A stretch of 64,000 nucleotides of DNA from Plutella xylostella (lineage: Eukaryota > Arthropoda > Insecta > Lepidoptera > Plutellidae), in NCBI RefSeq assembly GCF_932276165.1, contig NC_064008.1, forward strand, positions 3,043,001 to 3,107,000, written 5' to 3'. Below the pieces are notes generated by a model, which did not search any database, was not told the DNA's origin, and worked only from the letters and a program-made list of their open reading frames with translations. Below are positions 8,501 to 18,139 of this stretch, piece by piece. Positions within the stretch are counted from its first letter, which is position 1, and each line of letters starts with the position of its first letter. A program made the position numbers and the translations under genes.

Positions 8501-11500
8501 TTTGTAACTTTTTGAGAGTTAGCAACCGGTGATAATTGGTATCAACTTAGAGACTTATTAACCGAAAACACCAAAAATCTTAGTGAAAGAAATATGCAAG
8601 AAGCCTACCAATATATCCATACATTCAACATAAACGTTTGTGAAATCAGATAAGTCAGTAAAAAGTTATTAATTAATAATGCTCTAAGTTGTCAGCCATT
8701 TTATACCAACCAACCCCACTCGGAGTTACATAATACGGGGGCTAGTAGATGGCGCCATAGCTGACCGTCGCCGGCGCGTCTGTGTTCAACTCGCCGCGCC
8801 CGCGCCCCTTTCATACGTCTTACTCATCATTACATTGTTGCAAATAATCGAATCGGTCATCCACCGCTACTTTTGCATTTACGAATACAAGTAGCGGTCA
8901 AGTTAGAATCGATAATCGAAGTAGTGGTGCTTATTCGATTATTGCAATAAGTATATCGCTACTTTGATATTCGATTATGGAGAGTAGCGGTAGTGGTGTA
9001 TTCGATTATTGATATAAGTGATAATCGCGCATCGCTACTTTTTCCCGCCAAATTGAACAATTCTCTTATTGGATATTATGCAAAAGCTATTTGTCTCTTT
9101 TTGCCACAGTGATTAGGCAATGCAAAAACAATAGCATCTATCTTTGTTACGCATAGACAGCCTAAAAGTAAGTAAGTTCGCTATTGGCCAAAGGGTCATA
9201 AAATAACCATAACACAACTCTTTCTCTTTCTATCTTATGGGATACCAGAATAAAATATGAAATCCCCTGAAAACAGCCTTGGCTTGGTTGAGCATGTAAT
9301 ACATACGTCCTACGCATCCGCATTGACCGGTGTTTTGTAACTCACAGAAAATCTAACTAACTAATCTAAGTTGCTCAGGTAACTTCAGGAGTACCTACCT
9401 ACCTACTATTCATAGGATGAATTTCGTTGTTCTTACAACCTACTAGAAGAAATACCTACCAAACATCAAAAAAATCTGAGGCGGGCGGGCGGCGCGGCAT
9501 TTTGTCAAACGCGGCGGGCGGCGATGTCCGCAAAGCCTTTGCCGCCAATACCGCACCGCGCGATTGTAGGTAAAACCAATACCCGTATTACATTTGAATA
9601 AGGTTAGTTTTTGTCTGTTTCAGATGTTTTATTCATTTGACGAAACGCTCTCGGTTTAAAGTACAGATAGGTAGCATGTTATTTCATAATTTCATTATTC
9701 ATCAAGTAGATAAGGTGAAGTTGGTAATGCGGAAAATCGGGTTAGTAATTCCGATTTCTTTTAAACACAGCCATAAGGTACAGCTGGGTTATTCCGAATT
9801 TCGGAAAATTCCGATTTTTGCAGATTTCTTCTAAACGCAGCCATACTTTGAACCGTGGAACCATTCACCTTGATGGCAACTTAATCTTCTACTGCGCTTG
9901 GGTTGACTCAGGGCGCTAGGACCGAGCATCATCATCATCATCAGCCAATAATCATCCACTGCTGGACATAGGCCTCTCCCAAGGAGCGCCACAACACTCG
10001 GTCCTCGGCCTTCCTCATCCAACCACTACCCGCCACCCGCCTAAGGTCGTCAGTCCAGCGGGCAGGAGGGCGTCCCACGCTGCGTTTGCCTGTTCGTGGT
10101 CTCCACTCGAGAACTCGTCTACCCCAACGGTTATCGGTTCTTCGGCAGATATGACCAGGCCACTGCCACTTCAGCTTGCATATTTTGACAGCTATGTCGG
10201 TAACCTTAGTCCTCTGACGGATAACTTCATTTCTGATACGATCCATCAGAGAAACCCCAAGCATAGCTCTCTCCATAGCACGCTGAGCGACTTTAAATCG
10301 GTGGACCAGTCCTACCGTCAGTGTCCACGTCTCTGCACCATACGTCATCACTGGTAGGACCAAGCGTGAGTGCTAAAACGTAAAATTTTTAAAAAAGTAC
10401 AAATTTCCGCATTTTTGAATTTTCGGAATTTTCCGCACATTGGTAATTAAGAATTCAGATAATTAATTTAACTGATTGTTTCTTCATCCAAAAGATTGTC
10501 GTATTTGTTCACTATGTTCGGAATTTAAAAACCCTAGCTAATTTTTTTCTGACTTTCCCGGAATTAAACGACAAGGGTAATTCCGAATGTTGGAACATTT
10601 TAATATGAAATTCTGTGGATCGGGTAATTCCGAATTATAAATATCATTATAAATGTAAGTGCTTCTTGTAAGTGCTTCTGGGCAGTTGTAGGCAATATTT
10701 TGAAATAAGTTTTTGCGAGGTTATCGCTGATCGAAAAATACATATGGTCCTTTGGCTTAAATAACCTAAAACTCATTTTAAATCTCATTCGGAATTACCC
10801 TCGTGCAAGATAAAAAATATGAGCTTTTGAAACTAAAATATTCACGTATTCCGTGGGATTGGTATGGTTGATGGAGATAAGTATGTTAAGCGGTGTTTTA
10901 GGTAGTATATTAAAGTATGTGATTGGATACAGCATGTTTAAGTACTGCAGACGGGATGTCCACTTTCAACATTTCTGCGGCTATCAGATCAGAACTGGGA
11001 CCTTTTCATGCCATGGATATCTGTAACTGAGAGTGGGTCCGTACTGTACTTATGGCCAGCTTATCCGGATGTGTGTTTGTGAGACATTTATCGTCAGTGG
11101 TTGTTAGCAAAGGCTATAGCGTTTGAGAAAACCTCCCGATAAACCTGACACCAGCGCAAAAAATGGCCTTCTGCTGAAAAAATAAATGTTTATGAAAAAT
11201 AATTAATAAACCATACAAAATACTTATTGAATAACACCCAGATAACAAAGATCAAAATGACACAGTCATACTTTAAATATGACAGCTAAATAATGTGGTT
11301 ATAATTCAAAATAAAAAGTTCAGGTACAAATCTTTTACTAGCCAGGTGAAGCTGGGTTATTCCGAAAGGTTTTTGGTCAAGTTTGGTACATTAGTATTTT
11401 GTCACATTATCAGAAAAGGTTGAGGTTAGATAAGGTAAATTTTGAGTTTAAAAAGTTGATATTTTTTTTCATTACACGAGGGTAATATATCTTCATATCT

Positions 11501-14500
11501 TCATTTAAAAGAAATGTTATCGATACATTATCATAGTCTTCAGGTTTCTTTGAATATTAAGTATATCTATATTAAGTATAGTAACTATTGTTTTTTTTTT
11601 TTTTGTCATCGCTAAATTAATTGATTTAATTTTATATAACCTCTCAACTTGACACCTCTTTATTTTATAATTCTGTGGATGACGCTGTGGGCTGTACATT
11701 TATATTTCTTTTTTACTTATGTTATTTATAAGATTTTCAATGTATGGCTGTTTGTCTTCCCTAATAAATAAAAATAAAAATAAAATAAAATAAAAGTAAT
11801 TCCGAATGGATGCGGGCAATTCCGATTACATCTAAAAATTAGTTTTGAGTAGTTCATTTAAGCTAAAGGTGCATATGTATTTTTCTATCAACTTTAACCT
11901 CGTAAAAACATATTTCGCAATATTGCCTAGAACTGCCAAGAGATAGCTTTTACAAATTCATTATTATAACCCGATCCACAGAATTTCATAGTTAAATGTT
12001 TCATCATTCGAAATTACCCTAGTCGGCTAATTCCGGAAAAAAATTAGCTCACAACGTAGTGAAAAAAACGACAATATTTTTGATAAAAAAATAATAAGTT
12101 TACCGATAACGTGCCGGTAATTCCGGAAATCAAAAATGCGGGAATTTGCATTTTTTATTCATTTTACGATTTAACACGCACGCTGACAAAGTTGCGATTA
12201 AGGTGAATGGTTCCACGGTTCAAAGTATGGTTGCGTTTGGTAGAAATCAGCAACAATCGGAATTACCCGATTTTCGGCATTGGCCGACTTCACCTTAAAT
12301 AATTGGATTCATCATCATCATCATAATTATACATAATAATAATAATACACTGCTGGACGTAGGCCTCGCCCGAGGAGCGCCACAACACTCGGTCCTTGCC
12401 CTTCCTCATCCAGTCACTACCGGCTACCCTCCTAAACTCCTAAGGTTGTTATCACAAAAATCATATGAAGGGTAGGGAATCTCGTTTTTAGTAAGCAGGT
12501 AAGTCACTTCTTGTAGGTACGAGTCTGAGGGAATTTTATCTCCTTAAACCTTGATTCCTAAAAACAGTTTATTAAGTACTTACTTAATTTTGAGTGAAGG
12601 CGCGGCGCGGCGGCGGCGGCGGTACCGTAGCGTAGCGGCTTCACTCAAAGAAGGCGGCCGCGGCTAAGCGGCTGTACTCAAAGAGGGCTGCCGCGGTTCG
12701 TCAAAGCAGTTACAAATGCACATTTTATTGTTGATAAGGTAGGTACTTTGATTTAGTCACATCGCAGTGCTAAGCATTACATATTTTTACCGCGAAATGT
12801 TTATGAAATGTTGTTTGTAGAGTTAGGTATAAGTATGTTGTGCGTTAAATAAATAAATTAAGTAATTAATAACATAAATGTTGCAAGTAAGTACTTATTT
12901 ACCTACCAACTACGTAATCTAAGTAGGTAATGAATGATAGTAAATGATGAATTTGATTCTAGGTAGGTAATTACATTTCGTCAGCACGCAAGCAAGTAAG
13001 AATTTCATCTCCATAATCCTTGATTCCTAAAAAGTTTATCTTTTTCCCTAATTTTAGGGGAACGAGAATCTGGGGTAAAATGGCATTGATTGTCCATGAT
13101 GTCCTAGTAACCAGAGACGAATTGAGTCAATGAAAAGGTCGGATATTGTACATTTCAGTTGAGGAATGCACTTGTGTTGACAAAAGGCTTAGCTTTAAGG
13201 ACGAAATGCATGTTATTATGCTATTTCTTTCTATTTCACGCGAAGGCCATTAACAACGAATACTTTCTTCTCACTCACGCATCATATTAACACATACATA
13301 GACAATTAGACATTAAAATACTTTAAAGTAATACAAATAAAGAAGTATCTATCTCTCTTTTACTTCATAGATAAGTTATATCTTTTTTCTTTTTCTATCT
13401 TAATAATGTAGTTACTTTTACTAGGACAATCTGAGTTCATTGGTTCTCAAAGTTTTTTCAGGTAAAGTGGATACCGTAGATACGTTGAGGTAGGTAAGTA
13501 CCTACTTCTTCTCCTAAGCGTGTCGGTGAAAATATTAGAGCTGAACTAGGGTTTGTCACTGTCGTGTTGGTATTGGTTATGATTATGAAGGTAAAAGTAC
13601 GTATTAATACTCATTACTCACACTATGAAAGTAAGAAGTAGTAATTCACTCAATCGAATCGAATTCGTGAATAAAATACCTACAATAGTACATTGCACAT
13701 TGTTCTGTTACATAAGTGGTGAAAGCTTATTCTTAAGTACCTACATCACCAAAATATTCCCTCACGTCACTCTGCTATGAAACGAGCTCAATGCCTTTTT
13801 TCATGCAATTCTTTCGGTGATTATCAGTTTGAACAAGCGTCGCGTGGGACTGATTACCAGGAGACCATTATGCGCTGCTCGCGCGCGAATTCTTAAAGTT
13901 GGAGAGCCATTGGTCAAAAGTAATAAATTTTTATTGGTTTTGCTATTGGTCAAAACTCTCGTCTCTCTTTTTATCTTCTTTCTATCTTTGTTTAATAATG
14001 GTTTAGATAAGATAGTGCCTATGGGATACCAGAATCAAATAAATAAATTACCTGATACTAGCTTTGGCAGAACCCGATCGTTGGGGAGATATGATTAATT
14101 AGTAAGTAAAGTACACACACCTGCATTGACCCGTGTGTTGCGCTCGCGATTAACAGAAAATCAGTAGGTAGGTATGAATAGGAAGGAAATACGTTATTCT
14201 TCTAACTAGATCAAAGAAGTTCCGCGGCGCGGCGCGGCCCGCGGCCCGCGGCGCGTCAGGCGGCGATATCAAAGCCAAGGGCGGCGGCTTTGACAAATGC
14301 ACATTTTGTTGTAATTTAGGTACTTTGATTTAGTCACATTGCAAACTTTTAAGCATACACAAGTGTAGTGTAGACTGTGTAGTGCTTTTACATATTTCTG
14401 TCGCGAAATGTTTGTTGTAAAGCCAGTTTTTAATTTATTTAGTACCTACTATGGAAGAAATAGGTAGGTAAATTTATTGTGCGTTAAAACCAAGTGATAG

Positions 14501-15367
14501 TGGGTAAGTGTGATTGTGTTTATCAGAATATTCGGGAAACATCCCGAATATTCTGATGTCGCACGTAAGTACCTACCTAGTTACACGATTAATTTGATTC
14601 TAGGCTGTAGTAGGCATTTGTAGGTACCTATGACGTAAATTATCTTAGTTTTACATTTCCTGAACACTACATGTAAGCACTTACTTAAATGTAGCTAAGT
14701 TCAAATTCTGTTGTGAATTAGTTTTCCCTACTTTTAGGGAAAAGAGAAAATGGGGTAAAATGGCAATTATTCAAATTTTGTGCATGATGTCCTAGTAACA
14801 GAGACAGAGTTCATTGACATGTAGGTCAGTGGGTCTTGTAATCAGCTGTTTTAGGGTTGTTAGGCCACTTTTTTTCTGCGTGATTTTTTGAAACTTCAAT
14901 CGTCAATAACTCGAAAACGGTAAACTATTTTGAAATTCTGATTTCAGTTTCGGGCTTAGATATAACATGCTGCACATGCTGGTTTCGGCTTGATATACCC
15001 TTTTTGCAACACCCTGTATAGTACAAATATTCAGCGAAAAGCGGGTGGCTCGCTTTCGAGTCACCTCTGACTACACCTTTGGGGACTACAGTCATCAGCA
15101 TATTGTGTAAGTATGAATATACATTATATATTGTATAAGATAAGTAGATAATATAAGCCTCATGTGTTATATTAGGTACTGATAAGAATGCAAACTTACA
15201 ACTTTTTCCCTGAGACGATATCTAGGTAGGCCCATCAACCCGGAACAATATGGTTTGAGAGTGTCCAACCAAACATCTGAAACTCGAGGGTCATGCGGCC
15301 ACCGGGAGGTTTTAGATCCCACATCAGATTTGCAGCCATCTACGACGCACTTGCGAATCCGAATCAT
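5503..15367 (-). CDS. THAP-domain protein, split gene (whole span)
   Basis: Joining 15200-15367, 5747-5861 and, tentatively, 5503-5576 gives a protein of about 117 residues that is essentially one THAP zinc finger, a C2CH DNA-binding domain. The first exon supplies the N-terminal Met, the first Cys pair (CVVDGC), RWP in place of the usual xFP, and the conserved Trp. The second supplies the Cys-x2-His pair (VCLKHF) and the AVPxLF signature (AVPSLF). Junction phase is 0/0 and the joined sequence reads RLREKV-VCLKHFEP. The intron of 9.3 kb is full of transposons. The third exon is weaker; the true gene may continue beyond position 1. The bound DNA target is unknown. Confidence 0.65.
5747..5861 (-). 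CDS. THAP gene exon 2 (C-terminal half of zinc finger)
   Basis: A TTTCAG acceptor lies before 5861 and a GTAAGT donor after 5747. The 115-nt exon starts in phase 0 and ends in phase 1. It encodes VCLKHFEPKSF, a basic loop and MAVPSLF: the Cys-x2-His zinc ligands and the AVPxLF box that close a THAP domain. A different frame is open for longer here but contains none of these motifs. Confidence 0.7.
6088..6290 (+). mobile_element. tRNA-derived SINE (family 1), degraded copy
   Basis: The pol III A box (TGGTAGCTCAATCCGGTAAG) and B box (GGGTTCAAATCC) are readable. The body matches the copies at 21.55 and 35.01 kb (ACCAATGAGTTCTTTGAAT and so on). The 3-prime part is lost where the next element starts near 6298. 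Confidence 0.75.
6298..7013. mobile_element. DNA-transposon end with CAGGGTGTTGCAAAA terminus
   Basis: ATACAGGGTGTTGCAAAA at about 6298 matches inverted or direct ends at 15.0, 38.4, 48.2 and 50.7 kb. It may be the terminus of the element whose transposase relic lies at 7014-7643. An (AGAAT)-rich SINE-like tail, AATAGAATAGAATAC, is embedded at about 6927. Confidence 0.45.
7014..7643 (-). pseudogene. Relic transposase with DUF4817 HTH, catalytic core deleted
   Basis: The N-terminus (MAEYTNAEYYDMVMCVGE..ARELYRDRY) is the helix-turn-helix of the DUF4817 type seen in insect Tc1/mariner-like transposases. A middle frame gives HWTVWRTLNRDGQHPYHLRK and RLVFCRW. The end gives FFLWGHVK and the C-terminal helices to a stop at 7014. 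The frame changes at least twice, once at an 8-T run near 7201-7208. FCRW joins FFLWGH directly, so the stretch that should carry the DDE triad is missing. The relic totals about 210 codons against an estimated 350 or so. It cannot be active; GC content is much higher than in flanking DNA. Confidence 0.65.
7725..9037. mobile_element. Non-autonomous hAT-like element, 17-bp TIR, 8-bp TSD
   Basis: TAGCGATGCGCGATTAT at 7725-7741 is repeated inverted at 9021-9037 with no mismatch. CTTTTTCC flanks both ends (7717-7724 and 9038-9045). No long frame is present. Both arms repeat the words CGCTACTTTT and ATTCGATTATT in degenerate form; the interior (8.1-8.8 kb) is unique AT-rich DNA with no coding signal. 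The 8-bp duplication fits hAT, but the termini are not typical of hAT. Confidence 0.8.
7808..8034. repeat. 86-bp tandem repeat, 2.6 copies
   Basis: TTACTAATCATTTACCACTA recurs at 7808, 7894 and 7980 (86-bp period), with near-identical units, inside the left arm of the 7.7-9.0 kb element. Each unit is itself made of shorter CGCTACTT(T) words. Confidence 0.9.
9046..9710. other. Non-coding, contains GC-rich dispersed repeat
   Basis: No gene was seen. The segment with GATACCAGAATAAAATATG and a GC-rich GGCGGGCGG block resembles parts of 12.6-13.2 and 13.9-14.8 kb, suggesting a shared dispersed repeat. Confidence 0.4.
9711..12297. mobile_element. Foldback element with long diverged inverted arms
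   Basis: The ends AAGGTGAAGT..GG..AATGC.GAAAATCGGG are inverted at 12.25-12.30 kb. Inverted similarity continues inwards for several hundred bp: GAACCGTGGAACCATTCACC at about 9.85 and inverted at about 12.2; GAAATTCTGTGGATCGGG at about 10.61 and inverted at about 11.98; GGCAATATT and ATACATAT further in. GGTAATTCCGAAT-like words recur in both arms. A truncated RTE copy interrupts the left arm. There is no coding capacity and no obvious target-site duplication. Confidence 0.65.
9928..10354 (-). pseudogene. 5-prime-truncated RTE-clade LINE, RT C-terminus only
   Basis: The minus frame encodes the C-terminal tail of RTE-type reverse transcriptase (LPVMTYGAETWTLT, then WAGH-type KLKWQWPGHICRRTD, then WRPRTGKRSVGRPPARW). 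The 3-prime end is an (ATG)n tail at about 9929-9942. TAGGACCGAGC (9917-9927) and TAGGACCAAGC (10355-10365) look like an 11-bp target-site duplication with one mismatch. Removing the insert restores the arm of the surrounding foldback element. The polymerase domain is absent. Confidence 0.85.
12303..12450 (-). mobile_element. RTE LINE 3-prime fragment
   Basis: An (ATC)n tail is followed by CACTGCTGGACGTAGGCCTC and GAGCGCCACAACACTCGGTC, matching the ends of the copies at 9.93 and 24.5 kb. It is shorter and more diverged. Confidence 0.75.
12560..14850. repeat. Duplicated non-coding segment (two related halves)
   Basis: 12.6-13.16 and 14.22-14.82 kb share the same order of blocks. These are a GC-rich CGGCGCGG tract, ACAAATGCACATTTT, GGTACTTTGATTTAGTCACAT, GCGAAATGTTT, GGGGTAAAATGGCA and ATGATGTCCTAGTAAC. 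The region between holds no gene. The short open frame at 13.8-14.1 kb has no recognisable domain. Confidence 0.6.
14522..14557. other. Perfect 16-bp hairpin
   Basis: ATCAGAATATTCGGGA (14522-14537), a 4-nt AACA loop, then the exact reverse complement (14542-14557). No coding context. It may be the centre of a foldback repeat. Confidence 0.85.
14905..15020. mobile_element. Truncated DNA-transposon end (CAGGGTGTTGC family)
   Basis: Inverted TACAGGGTGTTGCAAAAAGG at the right edge, followed inwards by a block (CCGAAACCAGCATGTGCAGC) also found just inside the end at 48.24 kb. The two are clearly copies of one family. Confidence 0.65.
15200..15367 (-). CDS. THAP gene exon 1 (N-terminal half of zinc finger)
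   Basis: The exon spans 15200-15376, with a CTTTCAG acceptor, 9 nt of leader and then ATG at 15365-15367. It encodes MIRIRKCVVDGCKSDV, RWPHDP and VWLDTL, giving the C-x4-C ligands and conserved Trp of THAP at the very N-terminus, where THAP domains normally sit. It ends GTT-GTAAGT in phase 0, matching the exon at 5747-5861. The usual aromatic-Pro is RWP. Confidence 0.7.
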
Positions 15368-15466
15368 GTCAGACAGCTGAAAGACAATCAAAGATAAGAA
15401 TCAAGAATACATACAAAGGTTACTTAAACTTATGAAAAGGGTATTGTCTACTTGGTGATAACTTAC

Positions 15467-15581
15467 GGAAAAGTGGAAATTATTGGAGGTGTAAGACTGG
15501 TCACAAGGCTGATGATGGCTGAGGGAAGACGCAGGTCACAAACGGAGGGAAAACCTTAACACGCTGACTTTGGACGAAGTT
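15467..15581 (-). other. Possible 5-prime UTR exon of the THAP gene
   Basis: On the minus strand, a stretch without ATG ends CACTTTTCC-GTAAGT at 15467. It has either an AG acceptor at 15582-15583 or a start site further up. A CCCGCCATTTTG motif (YY1-like, common near insect and vertebrate start sites) lies at about 15750 upstream. No transcript evidence. Confidence 0.3.
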
Positions 15582-15599
15582 CTGTAATCAGTCACAAAA

Positions 15600-16285
15600 A
15601 ACAACAAGCAAAACAAATAGATTAGTAGCAAAAGAACAGTGTCCTTTCAATGATAAAAAGAATTAAAATTTGCATCAATAAGTGAATATTGTAAGCAAAT
15701 TGTAATTTTTTCGTAAAGTCTCCGCTATAGAAATAGTGAGACAAAACAAAATGGCGGGAAAGCCAGGAAAATTCAAGCGTCAGTCAGATAGAAAAATAAC
15801 GGCGAAAATTTGATTTTGTACACAGAACAAATTAAAGAAAGTATGTTCTCGATGCAGTCGTATAAATAACTTACAAGATTGAATAAATTATTTTCACTTA
15901 CAAAAATAACTTAACAATTATATTGTAATATTATAACTTAACAATTATATTGTAATATTATAACTTACCTAACTTATTATTTAATCATGTATTTTTTTAA
16001 TACATTATATTTTATGGGATCGATTCTGTTCTTTCAACTGATATCAAAATACACCGTTTTAAGTTTAAATAGGATGAAAAGTTAGGACATTTTCAACAGT
16101 TGAAAATCAAAAGGTCTTTTAGCTTGAAAAATTGATAAAACAGAAAAAATATATTATATTAAAAAAAATATATATTTGTTTTTGGTTCTATCATTTCCAC
16201 TCGAATTACAAGTAGCCAATGGGAGCGGAGCCGTTTTCGTCTAGCCAATCAGCATGCTAAGGTTTTTTTTTTTTTAAATTGACTA
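15600..16285. other. AT-rich, probable upstream region of the THAP gene
   Basis: No coding frame. A 27-bp direct repeat (AACTTAACAATTATATTG core) occurs twice at about 15.91-15.96 kb. Otherwise nothing was recognised. Confidence 0.35.
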
Positions 16286-16319
16286 AGATAAAGGATTTAT
16301 ACAGCCAGAGTCCCCCCCG

Positions 16320-16511
16320 GGAGTGTGGGGAGAGGAAGCGAAGCGGTTCATTAAAAAAATCGCTCGCAGGTTGATAGAACGCGGCCAAGACCGACGCTGC
16401 CTGGCGTACCTCACCCAAAGGTTATCCCTGGCGATACAAAGAGGAAACGCAGCCAGCATTATGGGTACTTTTGGGTGGGGTGCAAATGAAGAGCGCCACC
16501 AACATTTGTAA
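16320..16511 (+). pseudogene. LINE ORF2 C-terminal tail, 5-prime truncated
   Basis: It encodes WGEEAKRFIKKIARRLIERG..RRCLAYLTQRLSLAIQRGNAASIMGTFG, a C-terminal tail also present at 36.05 (minus) and 39.0 kb (plus). This is a repeated insect non-LTR element end. The reverse transcriptase itself is missing. Confidence 0.6.
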
Positions 16512-16629
16512 ATATACATATACATCTAGTCAAATATAAGTTTTCTATTATTAGTTTATTTCATATTTCACTCTTGTGTGACATACACTGATTATGTTTT
16601 ATTAATATAAATTCACTTTAGTCAAGTCA

Positions 16630-16825
16630 TTTTTGGTACCCCAAGATACGGGCTTAGCCTAGTTTGGGGACCCCTGCTCCTTGTGATTAATGTCCAATTC
16701 AGACGTGTGCATAGATATAGTTTAAGTATAATACCTTGTTTAATATAAGTATAGTAAATATGTAACATTTCTTTTGCGCAATAAAGATTTTTTATTATTA
16801 TTATTAATATTATTATTATTATGTA
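16630..16825 (+). mobile_element. LINE or SINE 3-prime end with (ATT)n tail
   Basis: GCGCAATAAAGATTTTTTATTATT followed by (ATT)n. The same AATAAAGAATTT..(ATT)n end appears inverted at about 36.42 kb. No coding sequence. Confidence 0.5.
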
Positions 16826-17057
16826 TGTAGTGTGTCGTGTCATGTCTCCCTCTGTTGAGTTTGAGGGGTATGTTTTATATCCAGATCACGCGGGCCTTAG
16901 CCAAACGTAATCGGATCGGTGATGCAGGATGATGAGGTTAGGAATTTCCTTGTGATGCGGCAGGTGTTCAGGATTGTGGCTTTTTGTAGAAGGTGGATTG
17001 TGTGGAGTGGAATGTTTAATATTTCTAGGCTATTTTTAAAGGTTTTGGGTATGATTA

Positions 17058-17795
17058 TTATTATTATTATTATGTTGTGTCGTTACCGTCTCGGGACCAT
17101 GGGGTCCCGGGCATTTGGAAGGCGTGCATGGGGCCGAAGCCAACATGTAGAGGCCCGTTTGACAACATTAATCTATATGAAATGTGACACCAACCGACGA
17201 TTTTCCCTGTGCAGACTATAGAAGTAAACCCAAGGAAAATCCCCGGTTAGTGCAGGACTATTGTAGGATATGGAGAAAACTAATACAGGGTTATGGAAGG
17301 GGGTGCTAAATGGACTGGGTAACTGGGACTATGGCAGGACTATGGCCCCTGCCTGACCTATATGTTTCACACACGGATAAAAAGGCAGGGGGTGACTCGC
17401 ACACACATTAAATGGGCCCCCCAAAACAGTCGCTAGCACATAAAAGTGACGTAGCAACAAGGGGGCAACATGGCATGAGGTGCTGAGGGTGGAGAGGTAT
17501 ACCAAGGCTCTCAGAGCAATCGCGGATGCCGGTCAAGACCCCTACAAGCACTTACTGGATATACATCCTTCCTCCGAGCATTTCTGCTCTAGCGGTACAC
17601 CACTCAAGCCAGCCAATGAAGGCAAGCAAGAGGTGGGAGATCCTGTTCCTCGTCAGTGTTCACTCTGGACAACCAATAAAGGCAAGCCAGAGATGAGGAA
17701 CAGGGGTTCTCCCCGGCATCGGGTGGGTGGGGTCGCTAATGCCCAACAGCTCGCCACAAGCTGCCCTGCCGCATTATTATTATTATTATTATTAT
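17058..17795 (+). mobile_element. Retroposon-like insert bounded by (ATT)n runs
   Basis: A GC-rich 740-bp block without a convincing frame sits between ATTATTATTATTATTAT at about 17.06 and (ATT)n at about 17.78 kb. The trailing (ATT)n looks like a retroposon tail. The 148-codon frame within it has no recognised domain. Confidence 0.4.
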
Positions 17796-18121
17796 GTATC
17801 TGCTTTTTCTATAACCATAACTGTTGTGGTCTGTCAACTCTGTCAAAATTGACATTTGTTGACTCAGACAAGACAATTTGGAATTTCTTTAACAGCTCAA
17901 ACTCAAATCTCAATTTTCCTGCTTAATTTTGTGTTTTCAAGTTACATTTCTATAAAAAATCGCATGAAAGTAGATCGGCTTGCAAGTAATTAATGTGCTC
18001 TAAATATTTTTGGTTCCATGTAAGTTGTGTGACACGAAAATTCTACTCCTATCCTCTCAACTTAAACCACTGCATTCCGATTAAACTTAAAACCATTTAA
18101 AACATATTTTCATCTCATCAG

Positions 18122-18139
18122 ATGCAGACACATAGATGA
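18122..18139 (+). promoter_or_regulatory. Five-codon uORF overlapping the GT92 start codon
   Basis: ATG CAG ACA CAT AGA TGA. The stop overlaps the main ATG in the tetranucleotide ATGA (18136-18139), the arrangement seen in termination-reinitiation. TTCATCTCATCAG immediately before it looks like a splice acceptor, so the uORF may be the first sequence of this exon. Confidence 0.6.

Noticed and set aside
13817..14098. 93-codon plus-strand frame with a basic start and a Leu/Phe-rich segment
   Set aside because: Lies in a duplicated non-coding repeat whose other copy has no matching frame.
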